Shown here: positions 16,157 to 24,639 of the stretch, piece after piece
How the letters are laid out: each line of letters starts with the position of its first letter
How positions within the stretch are numbered: position 1 is the stretch's first letter
NCBI GenBank assembly: GCA_043772905.1
Contig: JAYVFS010000180.1
Coordinates: 20,725 to 84,724 of the forward strand
Direction of reading: 5' to 3'
Length of the DNA stretch: 64,000 bases
Source of the DNA: JAAFJT01 sp043772905
GTDB taxonomy: Bacteria; Bacteroidota; Bacteroidia; Chitinophagales; Saprospiraceae
Program-made: the position numbers and the translations under genes
The notes under the pieces: generated by a model
Databases searched by the model: none
The model's input: only the letters and a program-made list of their open reading frames with translations
Told to the model about the DNA's origin: nothing

Positions 16157-18229
16157 TTATATATGCAACCCATCCAAAATCTCTTCATCCACCAAATTCG
16201 GCAACGTCACTTTCAAATCCGCATTTTCAGCCATCGCCCGTTCTATGGCAGCGATAGAGCCAGTGTTGCGTGCCCATGAACGTCTGGCAATGCCGTTATT
16301 GACATCCCAAAACAGCATTTGGCGCAAACGCCTTTCGGCATCGGCAGAACCGTCGAGAACGAGACCAAAACCGCCATTGATGACTTCACCCCAACCCACG
16401 CCGCCGCCATTGTGCAGCGATACCCAAGTCGCCCCACGAAACGCATCACCGACGAAATTATGCACCGCCATATCTGCCGTAAAACGAGAGCCGTCATAGA
16501 TATTCGACGTTTCCCGATAGGGTGAATCTGTGCCTGAAACGTCGTGGTGGTCGCGCCCTAAAACAATCGGTGCGCTGATGTCGCCATTGGCAACAGCATC
16601 GTTAAAAGCTTGTGCAATGCAAATGCGCCCTGCGGCATCGGCATACAAAATACGTGATTTTGAACCGACGATGGGAATGTTTTTATCTGCTGTTTCAATC
16701 CATAAAAGATTGTCAGCCAATTGATTGCGAATATCGTCGGTGGCGTCTTCGAGGAGACCCCTCAGTATATCGGCAGCTATTTTGTCCGTTTTGTCCAAAT
16801 CGGCTTTGTCGCCAGAGGTGCAAACCCAACGGAAAGGACCGAAACCATAATCAAAACACATCGGTCCCATGATGTCCTGCACATAACTCGGATATTTGAA
16901 AATACCCTCTTCTTTGTTTTTGAAAACATCGGCATCGGCTTCGCCCGCTTCTTTTAAAAAGGCATTGCCATAATCAAAAAAGTACATGCCACGAGCTGCC
17001 AAACTGTTGACAGCTGCTACGTGACGGCACAATGTTTTGCGGACTTCGTCCATAAATTTGGGTTTGTCATCTACCAAAAGCTGTTTGGCTTCTTCAAAAG
17101 TATAACCGACAGGCGTGTAACCGCAGTCGTCAATATTGTGTAACGAGGTTTGGTCACTGCCTAATTCGACCCCCAGCCCCAGAGGGGAGTACGCACTACG
17201 CACACTCCCCTCTGGGGCTGGGGGCAAGTCTGCGAGGCGTTCCCACAAGTCCACGATGTTGCCATGATAGACCAATGCTGCGCCTTTTTTTTCTTTTTTA
17301 TAAAAAATTATTTTTTCAATTAAAATGTCTAAATCATTGAAAACCAATTCTTTTTGAATGTAACCATCATTGATACGTTGTTGAATCGCATCATAATCTA
17401 CTTCTGCCAAAACACCGACACAACCGACAATGACTGCCGCCAAAGCCTGTGCACCCGACATACCACCCAAGCCCGAAGTGATAAACAATTTACCTTTCAA
17501 ATCATCAAAACCTTGCAATCGCCCTGCATTGAGTAAGGTTAAAGTCGTGCCATGCACAATGCCCTGTGGGCCGATATACATAAACGAGCCAGCCGTCATT
17601 TGTCCATATTGCGTAACGCCCAAGGCATTGTAGCGATTCCAATCTTCTTTTTTTGAATAATTGGGAATCATCATGCCATTTGTCACGACGACACGAGGCG
17701 CATCTTTATGACTTGGAAACAAACCAAGTGGATGTCCCGAATAGAGTACAAGTGTTTGATTATCAGTCGTTTCTGATAAATATTGCATCACTAAAAGGTA
17801 TTGCGCCCAGTTTTGAAACACTGCGCCATTGCCGCCATACGTAATTAACTCATGCGGATGCTTCGCTACTGAGGGGTCTAAATTGTTTTGAATCATGAGC
17901 ATTATCGCCGCCGCGTGCTTGGATTTTGCAGGATATTCACCAATCGGACGCGCATATATGTCGTATTTTGGACGAAAACGGTGCATATATATACGTCCGT
18001 AAGTCCGCAATTCATCTGCAAATTCCTTTGCTAAAACGGCATGATGCTCTTTTGAAAAATAGCGTAAAGCGTTTTGGACAGCGAGTTTTTTCTCTTTTGT
18101 TGACAAAACACCTTCAATAACACGTTGTGGTGCGTGAGATACTGAGGGGTCTGTTTTTTGAACTTTTGGCAAAGTTGTAGGAATACCTTGCTTGATTTGA
18201 CGTTGAAAATCTGAAATTTGGTTAGACAT
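16157..18229 (-). CDS. hutU: Urocanate hydratase, with an in-frame palindrome insertion
   Basis: HutU hydrates urocanate to imidazolonepropionate in histidine breakdown, using tightly bound NAD. The protein is 690 residues and of the longer Bacteroidota type. Visible signatures are HELITYGGNGAVFQNW, YSGHPLGLFPSH, the NAD-binding GLGGMSGAQ, ELGSDQTSLHN and, with the catalytic Cys, FRWVCTSGD. Between LADL and VELGSDQTS lie about 18 extra residues encoded by a perfect 21-bp-stem palindrome (17170-17224). Three decamer copies are present (16758, 17867, 18140), two of them read as D-P-S-V near the N terminus. Other hut genes are not adjacent; the degenerate arginase-fold gene at 24640 is the nearest candidate relative. 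Confidence 0.95.
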   Translation of the reverse strand: MSNQISDFQRQIKQGIPTTLPKVQKTDPSVSHAPQRVIEGVLSTKEKKLAVQNALRYFSKEHHAVLAKEFADELRTYGRIYMHRFRPKYDIYARPIGEYPAKSKHAAAIMLMIQNNLDPSVAKHPHELITYGGNGAVFQNWAQYLLVMQYLSETTDNQTLVLYSGHPLGLFPSHKDAPRVVVTNGMMIPNYSKKEDWNRYNALGVTQYGQMTAGSFMYIGPQGIVHGTTLTLLNAGRLQGFDDLKGKLFITSGLGGMSGAQALAAVIVGCVGVLAEVDYDAIQQRINDGYIQKELVFNDLDILIEKIIFYKKEKKGAALVYHGNIVDLWERLADLPPAPEGSVRSAYSPLGLGVELGSDQTSLHNIDDCGYTPVGYTFEEAKQLLVDDKPKFMDEVRKTLCRHVAAVNSLAARGMYFFDYGNAFLKEAGEADADVFKNKEEGIFKYPSYVQDIMGPMCFDYGFGPFRWVCTSGDKADLDKTDKIAADILRGLLEDATDDIRNQLADNLLWIETADKNIPIVGSKSRILYADAAGRICIAQAFNDAVANGDISAPIVLGRDHHDVSGTDSPYRETSNIYDGSRFTADMAVHNFVGDAFRGATWVSLHNGGGVGWGEVINGGFGLVLDGSADAERRLRQMLFWDVNNGIARRSWARNTGSIAAIERAMAENADLKVTLPNLVDEEILDGLHI
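17170..17224. repeat. GC-rich palindromic element inserted in frame in hutU
   Basis: Perfect 21-nt arms at 17170-17190 and 17204-17224 (CCCCCAGCCCCAGAGGGGAG core) flank a 13-nt loop. Its translation interrupts a conserved HutU region without breaking the frame. The arm differs from that at 42144 by paired changes that keep the stem. Confidence 0.85.
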
Positions 18230-18275
18230 ATTTGGCTGGTTTTATTCAATTAAAAATATCTGTCAAAGGTATATG

Positions 18276-18333
18276 AAACAGAAATGGCGTTGTGATTTTT
18301 TGGACAAAAAAAATCACAACGCCATTTCTGTTT
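18276..18333. terminator. Long perfect hairpin between hutU and the M23 peptidase gene
   Basis: Arms of about 26 nt (18276-18301 and 18308-18333) pair perfectly around a short loop, GGAC plus A residues. The outer bases, including ACAGAAAT next to a T-run/A-run core, recall the hairpin at 21867-21951. Confidence 0.8.
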
Positions 18334-18356
18334 AACGTCCCTATGAATGTGGACGT

Positions 18357-19742
18357 TTAGATTTTGATAATTTTCTGAACTTTTAGCGCACGGCTCGATT
18401 TTATTTTTGCCATATAAACGCCCTTTGGCAATTCAGAAATAGGTAATGTATGCGTCGTTTGATTGGCATCTAAAACAATGTTTTTCAATACTTTACCTTG
18501 TATATCAATGATGTCAACCGTTGTTTTTTCATCAGTTAAATAATTCAAATTTAAGTTTTCTGAAAAAGGAATGGGATAAAAAACGGGTTCAACATCGGCG
18601 GTTTGAGATATGGCTACCGTTGGACTCAAAGTAAAGTTTTTCTGAACGGTCTGCGTTTTATAAGTCGTAACAACCTTCCAAGTGCCAGGCGAACTACTCG
18701 GCAAAGTCATTGACCAATACCACCACGACGCATTATATGAATCAGGAGACGTATGCGACCATGTTGTAAAAACCGTATTGTCAGGTCTGTAAACTGTGTA
18801 AGTTGCTACATCTCCTGCCGTTTGGTCATGAAAATAACTCGTGACAAAGAGTTTATTGCCGTAAGCAAACTGGTAAGTGTCGTTTGGAACATCTTTGTAA
18901 GTTGTACAATCGCCATAAACGGCAGTTGTTGTGCCTAATTGCAAGCGGTTGAGCGTAGGTTCACGGTTAGGCTTTTGGCTTGCCCACCATGTTGTGGTGT
19001 TAAGTGTATTGCATGAACCCGAATATGGGTCAACCAACTTGCCTGCGCTATTATAGACTTCAAAATGTAAATGCGGACCTGATGAACAGCCTGAACTGCC
19101 TACAACGCCTAAATATTCTCCTTTGGCAACGGATTGACCAATGGCTTTGGTCGTTTGTGAATTCTTTTTCATGTGCCCATACCATGAAATGGAGTTATCG
19201 GCATGACGAATATAAACGGCATTCCAATCATAATTGACGCAAGCGCAGTGACGGTCTTCAAAACCATCAATTTTATTGACAATCACGCCTGCTTCGGCAG
19301 CAATGATTTCAAGCGAGTTGTCGTCCATGCGTTTCCATGGAAAGGGCCATGTGAAAATGTCCGTTCCCTTATGCCCGTCGTAAGTTCGTGAGTTGCAATT
19401 AAAGTCTTCAAAATTTCCAACAGCCGTATTTTGGTCAACAAAATTGCTGATGCCGTAGTAGCTTGGGTCAGTATTGAAGCCCGTTTTTTGACGGAGTGGC
19501 CAGTCAAAAGCCATGATTTGAGGAGAATTGCGCAACTGCGTAAATGAGCCTTGTTGTTCAAGACGTTCGATATTCTCATCGTTGAGTCTTTGGATAGTCG
19601 CACGGGCAGCGGGAGACAGACATTCAGTGCGTTCTACTTGAAGTTCACCGCCGCCAATGGGCTGTACTGAGGGGGTATTGGTTTGACATAAAGCAAAAAA
19701 AGAGAGTCCTAAAAAGTAAGTTGTGCAAAAAAAATGGTTCAT
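18357..19742 (-). CDS. Secreted M23 metallopeptidase with T9SS sorting domain
   Basis: This is a peptidoglycan- or protein-cleaving zinc endopeptidase exported by the type IX system. Residues 1-20 are a signal peptide. The M23 (LytM) domain has zinc ligands in GHKGTDIF and in GPHLHFEV, with the usual GYLGVVG-like beta segment between them. A beta-rich domain follows, and the last ~75 residues (from PVFYPIPFSENLNL) match the type A T9SS C-terminal domain ending in a basic KIIKI strand. The length, 461 residues, fits this layout. A decamer copy (19665) lies just after the signal peptide, read as N-T-P-S-V. The upstream region is long and AT-rich, and the gene appears monocistronic. Confidence 0.88.
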   Translation of the reverse strand: MNHFFCTTYFLGLSFFALCQTNTPSVQPIGGGELQVERTECLSPAARATIQRLNDENIERLEQQGSFTQLRNSPQIMAFDWPLRQKTGFNTDPSYYGISNFVDQNTAVGNFEDFNCNSRTYDGHKGTDIFTWPFPWKRMDDNSLEIIAAEAGVIVNKIDGFEDRHCACVNYDWNAVYIRHADNSISWYGHMKKNSQTTKAIGQSVAKGEYLGVVGSSGCSSGPHLHFEVYNSAGKLVDPYSGSCNTLNTTTWWASQKPNREPTLNRLQLGTTTAVYGDCTTYKDVPNDTYQFAYGNKLFVTSYFHDQTAGDVATYTVYRPDNTVFTTWSHTSPDSYNASWWYWSMTLPSSSPGTWKVVTTYKTQTVQKNFTLSPTVAISQTADVEPVFYPIPFSENLNLNYLTDEKTTVDIIDIQGKVLKNIVLDANQTTHTLPISELPKGVYMAKIKSSRALKVQKIIKI

Positions 19743-20007
19743 TTGTTGATGATATTAAATTATAAATGAGTTTTTGTATTGTCTTAAGCTATTGAATTTC
19801 AACGGTTTGAATAAAAATTTGACTTAAATTCGAAAGTACTAAAACCTACACGTTGGAGAGGCATAAATGGTTGCATCGTTGATTCGTTTTTGGTTATTCG
19901 GGATTGGTGTATTGGTTACTCGTAATGGATAAAAATATACGAGTAACTTATAAGCAATAACCAAACCATTAATAGTGAATAATCAAGAACCCGTAATAGC
20001 CAATAAA

Positions 20008-20049
20008 TACTGAGGGGTATCATCTATCGAAATAGACGACACCCCTCAG
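20008..20049. repeat. Inverted pair of the decamer motif
   Basis: TACTGAGGGGT at 20008-20018 faces ACCCCTCAG at 20041-20049, giving a 9-bp stem around a 22-nt loop in intergenic DNA. Confidence 0.75.
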
Positions 20050-20432
20050 CAATATAAAGTGTTTCAACCCTTAAAAAATGTTAATGTAACCAAATGTACA
20101 AAATACAAATTGTCCCATTTCCATTTTGTATTGAATAAATCAATACAGAATGAAAAGTGTGTTTAAGGTTGATAATCTCGGTTTTCGATATTGTTTTAAA
20201 AAGATGTGTTCAAGTCTGGGAGAACTACAATAAAAGTGCAACTTTGGAATTGAAAATTTTGGTTATTTTTAAATGATGCTGCAAGTTAATATTTTTGTTA
20301 GAATATTTATATATTAATAAAATGTTTTTTCGCTTTTGACAAATTAACTTTGACAGTTATGACTCATTTTCATGATTTTAAAACCACAAAATATCATTTT
20401 AAATTTTAGAAAAATTAGAATTTTGAAATCAT

Positions 20433-20464
20433 GTCCAGTAATACCTGATAAAATTCTATTTTTG
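20433..20464 (+). promoter_or_regulatory. Candidate Bacteroidota promoter for pgk
   Basis: TTG at 20433-20435 is followed after 21 nt by TATTTTTG at 20457-20464, an exact TANNTTTG box. The pgk ATG lies 39 nt downstream. Confidence 0.5.
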
Positions 20465-20502
20465 CGCTCAATTTTAATTATCAAACTATAAACTCGGCGA
20501 AG

Positions 20503-21708
20503 ATGAATCTTGATTTTAAGGCTAAAAAAGCCCTTGTACGTGTGGATTTTAACGTGCCACTGGATAAAAAAACCTTGGCAATTACGGACGACACACGTAT
20601 GCGTGCGGCTGTGCCAACCATCAAAGCGATACTTGAACAAGGCGGTGCCGTCATTTTGATGAGCCATTTTGACCGTCCTTTGAAAAAACTAAAAGAAGAT
20701 GGTTCTGTTGACGTTGAGCGTTTCACGCTGCGGCATTTGGTGGCACATTTGAGCGAATTGCTGGGTCGCCCTGTCCAATTTGCAAATGATTGTTTGGGCG
20801 AAGAAGCCGTTGAAAAATCTAAAAATTTGAAGGCAGGTGAGGTTTTATTGCTTGAAAATACCCGTTTTTATAAAGGCGAAGAGAAGGGTGATGTCGAAAT
20901 GGCGAAAAAACTGGCTTCTTTGGGCGATATTTATATCAACGATGCCTTCGGAACAGCGCACCGCGCTCATGCTTCCACAACAACCGTGGCGCAGTTTTTT
21001 GATAAAGACCACAAGTCCTTTGGCTTTTTGATGGATGCCGAAGTAAAAAGTGCCGACCGTGTTTTGAACAACCCTGAAAAGCCATTTACGGCTATCGTCG
21101 GTGGTGCAAAAGTGAGCGACAAGATTTTGATTTTGGAACGTCTCATAGATTCTGTTGACAACCTTATCATCGGTGGCGGTATGGCTTACACTTTTTTCAA
21201 AGCAATGGGTGGACAAATTGGCAATTCGCTGTGCGAAAATGACCGTCTCGACCATGCTCTTGCGTTGATAGAAAAAGCGAAAGTAAAAGGTGTTCAAATT
21301 TTGTTGCCTTCTGATTCTTTGATTGCAGATAAATTTGACGCAGCAGCCAATACACAAGTGACACCAAGCGATGCGATTCCTGATGGTTGGATGGGTTTAG
21401 ACATCGGTTCAGAAGCTATCAAAACGTTTAGCGAAACCATAAAAGCTTCAAAGACAATACTTTGGAATGGTCCAATGGGTGTTTTTGAAATTCCTAAATT
21501 TGCCGTAGGCACAAAAGAAATCGCTTTGGCTGTGGCGGCTGCGACGACTGAGGGGGCATTTTCGCTCGTCGGTGGCGGCGACTCTGTGGCGGCTGTAACG
21601 CAAATGGGTTTGGAAAAAGCAGTTAGTTTTGTTTCTACGGGTGGTGGTGCGATGTTAGAATTCTTAGAAGGTAAAGAATTACCTGGTATTGCAGCGATGA
21701 AAGCCTAA
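20503..21708 (+). CDS. pgk: Phosphoglycerate kinase
   Basis: Pgk carries out the ATP-yielding step of glycolysis, 1,3-bisphosphoglycerate + ADP to 3-phosphoglycerate + ATP. The 401-residue length is normal. Signatures seen are VRVDFNVPLD at the N terminus, HFDRP, ENTRFYKGEE, INDAFGTAHRAHAST, the central GGAKVSDK and the C-terminal GGGDSVAAV and STGGGAMLEFLEG. A near-motif (21548, GACTGAGGGG) is read as T-T-E-G-A right before the conserved glycine loop, with no added residues. An exact copy at 21722 follows the stop within 14 nt. Confidence 0.98.
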   Translation: MNLDFKAKKALVRVDFNVPLDKKTLAITDDTRMRAAVPTIKAILEQGGAVILMSHFDRPLKKLKEDGSVDVERFTLRHLVAHLSELLGRPVQFANDCLGEEAVEKSKNLKAGEVLLLENTRFYKGEEKGDVEMAKKLASLGDIYINDAFGTAHRAHASTTTVAQFFDKDHKSFGFLMDAEVKSADRVLNNPEKPFTAIVGGAKVSDKILILERLIDSVDNLIIGGGMAYTFFKAMGGQIGNSLCENDRLDHALALIEKAKVKGVQILLPSDSLIADKFDAAANTQVTPSDAIPDGWMGLDIGSEAIKTFSETIKASKTILWNGPMGVFEIPKFAVGTKEIALAVAAATTEGAFSLVGGGDSVAAVTQMGLEKAVSFVSTGGGAMLEFLEGKELPGIAAMKA

Positions 21709-21840
21709 TTTTTGATAAAAATACTGAGGGGGTAATTCAATAACAACTGGATTACCCTCTTTCTTTTTTATTGATTTTTTGAAGTGAAACAGCAATTCTT
21801 CATGCATAAAAGACGTTTCTCTAACGGTTTTTTGTGTTTA

Positions 21841-21870
21841 AGCACAGGTAAGCACAGGTAAGCACAGGTA
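21841..21870. repeat. Three tandem copies of AGCACAGGTA
   Basis: These are perfect 10-bp direct repeats. The last copy overlaps the first bases of the left arm of the adjacent hairpin. Confidence 0.9.
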
Positions 21871-21951
21871 TCGGATACAGAAATTTGAATAGTTTTTTAT
21901 TTTTTTTTGCAAAAAAAAACAAAAACTATTCAAATTTCTGTATCTGATACC
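21867..21951. repeat. ~85-bp hairpin with T(n)GCA(n) core, copy 1
   Basis: Arms at 21867-21897 and 21921-21951 pair over 31 positions with one mismatch. The loop itself is a T run, GC and an A run, so the stem continues. It resembles the element at 62329-62414: both begin GGTAT and share the GTTTTT...GC...AAAAAC core, while the middle of the arms differs in a paired fashion. It ends 67 nt before the start of the gene at 22019. Confidence 0.8.
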
Positions 21952-22018
21952 TTCAACTTTGACCACCTTATTATTTACTCGTTCCTTAGCCATTTATTTT
22001 CACCGACAAGCATTAAAA

Positions 22019-22705
22019 ATGAGACGCTTTACCTTTACTTTTTTTCTTTCATTTCTTTTAATGAACCTGCTCTCGGCTCAAACATCTTTTAATTTTTCAG
22101 ATTTGACAAATGCGGAACGCGATTCATTGCGTAAAGGCATTATTTCGCCTGAAATGACTGCGAAATTTGAGAAAATGAGACAGATTGAAAAAGTAAAACA
22201 TGACAGCATAATCCCAAATAAAATCCTTAATCACCCCATTGCAGATTTTGATGCACGTGATACAATGGGTTTAAAACACCGTCCAGCTATGTATCTTGGG
22301 CGTGTTTGGATTATTCACGTTTGGGATTTTTGGGACAATTCTTTGCGTTATGAAATACCGCCACTGAACGTTGTTGTGGATTCTTTGCGGGGCGATGGCG
22401 TAGAAGTTTTATCGTTTTTGAATTATCGTTTAGGTGAAGGCGAGAAAAAATATTTGAAAGATTACCCCGTAAGATTCCCAATGGTTGAGAATTCTGAAAA
22501 ATTTGGCAATGAACTTTTGGGTCGGTATTTCCGTCGTCCTTATGTCTTAATCATAGATAAAAAAGGCATTTGTCGCTATTTTTATGACGAAATTCAGCTA
22601 CAAGGCGCCAAATCAGGGCATCGAAACGAGTTGCTTGAAGAGAACAAACACAACCAACCGACCTACGATTTTATGGAAAAAGTAAAAAGTTTGCTTCGAG
22701 AATAA
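22019..22705 (+). CDS. Secreted thioredoxin-fold protein lacking the CxxC site
   Basis: The start at 22019 gives MRRFTFTFFLSFLLMNLLSA, a signal peptide; an in-frame ATG 60 nt upstream falls near the hairpin and would bury it. The mature protein (~205 residues) shows thioredoxin/TlpA-like order: GRVWIIHVWDFWDNS (strand and active-site helix), GVEVLSFLNYR, then a YVLIIDKKGICRYFY strand pair. The family's W-C-x-x-C is replaced by W-D-N-S, so disulfide chemistry is not expected; it may be a binding or structural member. It is followed after 64 nt by an MFS gene with its own promoter candidate. Confidence 0.7.
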   Translation: MRRFTFTFFLSFLLMNLLSAQTSFNFSDLTNAERDSLRKGIISPEMTAKFEKMRQIEKVKHDSIIPNKILNHPIADFDARDTMGLKHRPAMYLGRVWIIHVWDFWDNSLRYEIPPLNVVVDSLRGDGVEVLSFLNYRLGEGEKKYLKDYPVRFPMVENSEKFGNELLGRYFRRPYVLIIDKKGICRYFYDEIQLQGAKSGHRNELLEENKHNQPTYDFMEKVKSLLRE

Positions 22706-22723
22706 AGCGAGTCATTAACTTTG
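22690..22723 (+). promoter_or_regulatory. Candidate Bacteroidota promoter for the MFS gene
   Basis: TTG at 22690-22692, a 23-nt spacer and TAACTTTG at 22716-22723 match the TTG-N(17-23)-TANNTTTG form. The -33 box lies in the last codons of the preceding gene. Confidence 0.5.
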
Positions 22724-22787
22724 CCGCCGAATTTAAAAAATTACCTCCACTCGACTTAAATGACGGCGCATGCACCGTTGCTATCAC

Positions 22788-23954
22788 ATGACAACTCTTA
22801 CGACTACCCGACGGCTTTACGATATGCCTTTATTGCTCCTTTGTGCGAGTAATTTCTTCTTTTCCGCCAGTTTTCAGATGCTAATTCCCGAACTGCCCGA
22901 CCATTTGACCTCATTGGGCGGTGCGGATTACAAAGGCTATATTATTGCTCTTTTTACTTTGACAGCGGGTATCAGCCGCCCTTTTAGCGGCAAATTGACT
23001 GACTCGATTGGGCGTGTGCCGATTATGGTTTTCGGCTCGTTGGTCTGTGTGTTGTGCAGCGCGCTATATCCTTTTATGACCACCGTTTTTGGCTTCCTTT
23101 TACTGCGTTTAGCGCATGGTTTTTCAACGGGTTTCAAACCCACAGCAACCGCCGCCTATGTTGCGGACATCGTGTCAATGGAGCGTCGCGGCGAAGCCAT
23201 GTCTGCCATCGGCATCAGCAGCAGCATTGGTTTCAGCGTTGGACCCGTTTTTGGGAGCTGGATTACTGATGGGTTCGGTTTTAATGGTTTGTGTATTTTA
23301 TCCTCTTTTTCAGCTCTTTTATCGGTCGTTATTTTGGTCAAAAATATGGACGAAACGCTTGAGGTTCGTCAACCATTTTCATTTAAATTATTGAAAATCA
23401 ATCGTTTTGAGATATTTGAACCTGCCGCTATGCCGACTTTTATTGTTCAGTTTCTCCTCTCGTTTGCATCAGGTACTTGCTTGACTTTAATTCCCGATTT
23501 CACAAAGCAAATTGGTATCGCCAACAAAGGTTTGTTTTTTGCGGTTTTCACAGCGTCGTCTTTGGTTATTCGTTTGGTAGCAGCAAAATCGTCCGATAAG
23601 CATGGACGGGTGCTTGTGTTGCGGTGGGCTGCCTTGTCCGTTATCATTTCGATGGTGATAATAGCTTGGTTTCATTCAGTGACAGCATTCCTGATCGCAT
23701 CCGTCATTTATGGCATCGGTTGGGGCTTAAATACGCCGACTTTACAGGCATGGGCAGTGGATTTGGTGTCGCCGGCAAATAGAGGACGTGGCTTGGCGAC
23801 GATGTTTATTGCCCTTGAAGCGGGCATTGGGGTAGGGGCGTGGTTGTCGCAAGCCTTGTATCAGAATGACCCGAACCGCATAGGTTTAGCTTTTGAGGTA
23901 TCGGCATTGTTAGCTTTGGCGGCTTTGATTTATTTGTTTTTTCATAAAAAATGA
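22788..23954 (+). CDS. MFS transporter
   Basis: This is an inner-membrane transporter of the major facilitator superfamily, about 388 residues with twelve predicted membrane helices. The loop 2-3 motif A appears as GKLTDSIGRVPIM, with the matching copy in the second half (AKSSDKHGRVLVL), as expected from the internal duplication. FSTGFKPTATAAYVAD resembles motif C/helix 4-5 of drug/proton antiporters of the DHA1 type, so efflux is the likely direction, but the substrate is unknown. The ATG at 22788 is preferred; another in-frame ATG lies 18 nt upstream. The gene is notably GC-richer than its surroundings and carries no decamer copy. Confidence 0.85.
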   Translation: MTTLTTTRRLYDMPLLLLCASNFFFSASFQMLIPELPDHLTSLGGADYKGYIIALFTLTAGISRPFSGKLTDSIGRVPIMVFGSLVCVLCSALYPFMTTVFGFLLLRLAHGFSTGFKPTATAAYVADIVSMERRGEAMSAIGISSSIGFSVGPVFGSWITDGFGFNGLCILSSFSALLSVVILVKNMDETLEVRQPFSFKLLKINRFEIFEPAAMPTFIVQFLLSFASGTCLTLIPDFTKQIGIANKGLFFAVFTASSLVIRLVAAKSSDKHGRVLVLRWAALSVIISMVIIAWFHSVTAFLIASVIYGIGWGLNTPTLQAWAVDLVSPANRGRGLATMFIALEAGIGVGAWLSQALYQNDPNRIGLAFEVSALLALAALIYLFFHKK

Positions 23955-24023
23955 GTAACTACTTAGTTAGTTTTATATAAATTTGCAAATAAAAACATTC
24001 TTAATTTGAAATTTTAAAATACA

Positions 24024-24224
24024 ATGGAAGCATTATTGGTGTCTATTAAAGATAAAACTGAATTGAAATTAGTTTCAGATTTGTTGAGAAAAATGCAAAT
24101 TGAAATGCAATTATTGACAGAAGACCAAATTGAAGATATGGGTCTAATCAAGTTAATGAAACAAGTTGACAGGACGCAGAAAGTCTCTCGTGAGCAAGTC
24201 ATGGCAAAATTGGGTAGAAAATGA
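24024..24224 (+). CDS. Antitoxin of a RelE/ParE-type module
   Basis: This small 66-residue acidic-then-basic protein begins MEALLVSIKDKTELKLVSDL, a pattern of short Bacteroidota antitoxins that sit before RelE/ParE toxins. The C-terminal half (SREQVMAKLGRK) is probably the toxin-binding tail. Its stop overlaps the toxin start (ATGA at 24221-24224), which indicates translational coupling. Expected role: neutralise the toxin and repress the operon. No DNA-binding fold can be assigned with certainty. Confidence 0.8.
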   Translation: MEALLVSIKDKTELKLVSDLLRKMQIEMQLLTEDQIEDMGLIKLMKQVDRTQKVSREQVMAKLGRK

Positions 24225-24487
24225 AAACAGAATTTTTGAAACAGTTTTACAAAGACTTGGACAAATTGACTGTTGAAAGTGTGAAAAATGATGTGGCTGA
24301 TACTATTGAAAACGTTGAAGCAGCCACAAAAACAACCGATATAAAAGGACTGAAAAAACTAACGGGCTACAAATACGCATATAGGATAAAAATACGCGAT
24401 TATCGGATAGGGGTCTTTATTGAGAATGGTATTATTGAGTTTGCGAGGGTTGCTCATCGAAAAGAAATATATAGGATTTTTCCTTAA
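24221..24487 (+). CDS. RelE/ParE-superfamily toxin
   Basis: The 88-residue protein has the RelE/ParE fold order: helices (LKQFYKDLDKL), then KGLKKLTGYKYAYRIKIRDYRIGVFIENG, typical of strands 2-3, and a final AHRKEIYRIFP. The conserved Arg in DYRIG and the C-terminal His-Arg-x-x-Ile-Tyr are those of this superfamily. These toxins cleave ribosome-bound mRNA (RelE) or poison gyrase (ParE); the short form here does not settle which. It is coupled to the antitoxin by the ATGA overlap and followed by a terminator at 24523-24567. Confidence 0.88.
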   Translation: MKTEFLKQFYKDLDKLTVESVKNDVADTIENVEAATKTTDIKGLKKLTGYKYAYRIKIRDYRIGVFIENGIIEFARVAHRKEIYRIFP

Positions 24488-24522
24488 ACTATATTGGGAT
24501 TATCGGTTGATAAATAATTCTG

Positions 24523-24567
24523 AAAAATGTCGAAAGAACATGTTTGCCGTGTACTTTCGGCATTTTT
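24523..24567 (+). terminator. Terminator after the toxin-antitoxin operon
   Basis: AAAAATGTCGAAAG (24523-24536) pairs with CTTTCGGCATTTTT (24554-24567), followed by an AT-rich tail. Confidence 0.75.
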
Positions 24568-24639
24568 ATTAGTAAAACTGTGGATAATATTGAGTTTAAA
24601 CTACTTTTGCTAACAACATCACTCAATTCATACTAAACT

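Larger units (their letters stand above)
19743..20502. other. 760-bp intergenic region before pgk
   Basis: No convincing gene lies here. The region holds heptamer-like arrays (TTATTGG/CCAATAA type, about 19895-20005), a decamer copy facing an inverted partial copy (20008-20049), a 300-bp AT-rich stretch and a candidate pgk promoter near 20433-20464. Short frames here have no coding character. Confidence 0.7.
21709..22018. other. Intergenic region after pgk
   Basis: It holds, in order, a decamer copy at 21722, an AT-rich stretch, three tandem AGCACAGGTA decamers (21841-21870) and the long hairpin at 21867-21951. No gene was seen. Confidence 0.7.

Noticed and set aside
20344..20726. Minus-strand ORFs upstream of and overlapping pgk
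   Set aside because: They are antisense to pgk and its promoter region, with no protein-like features.
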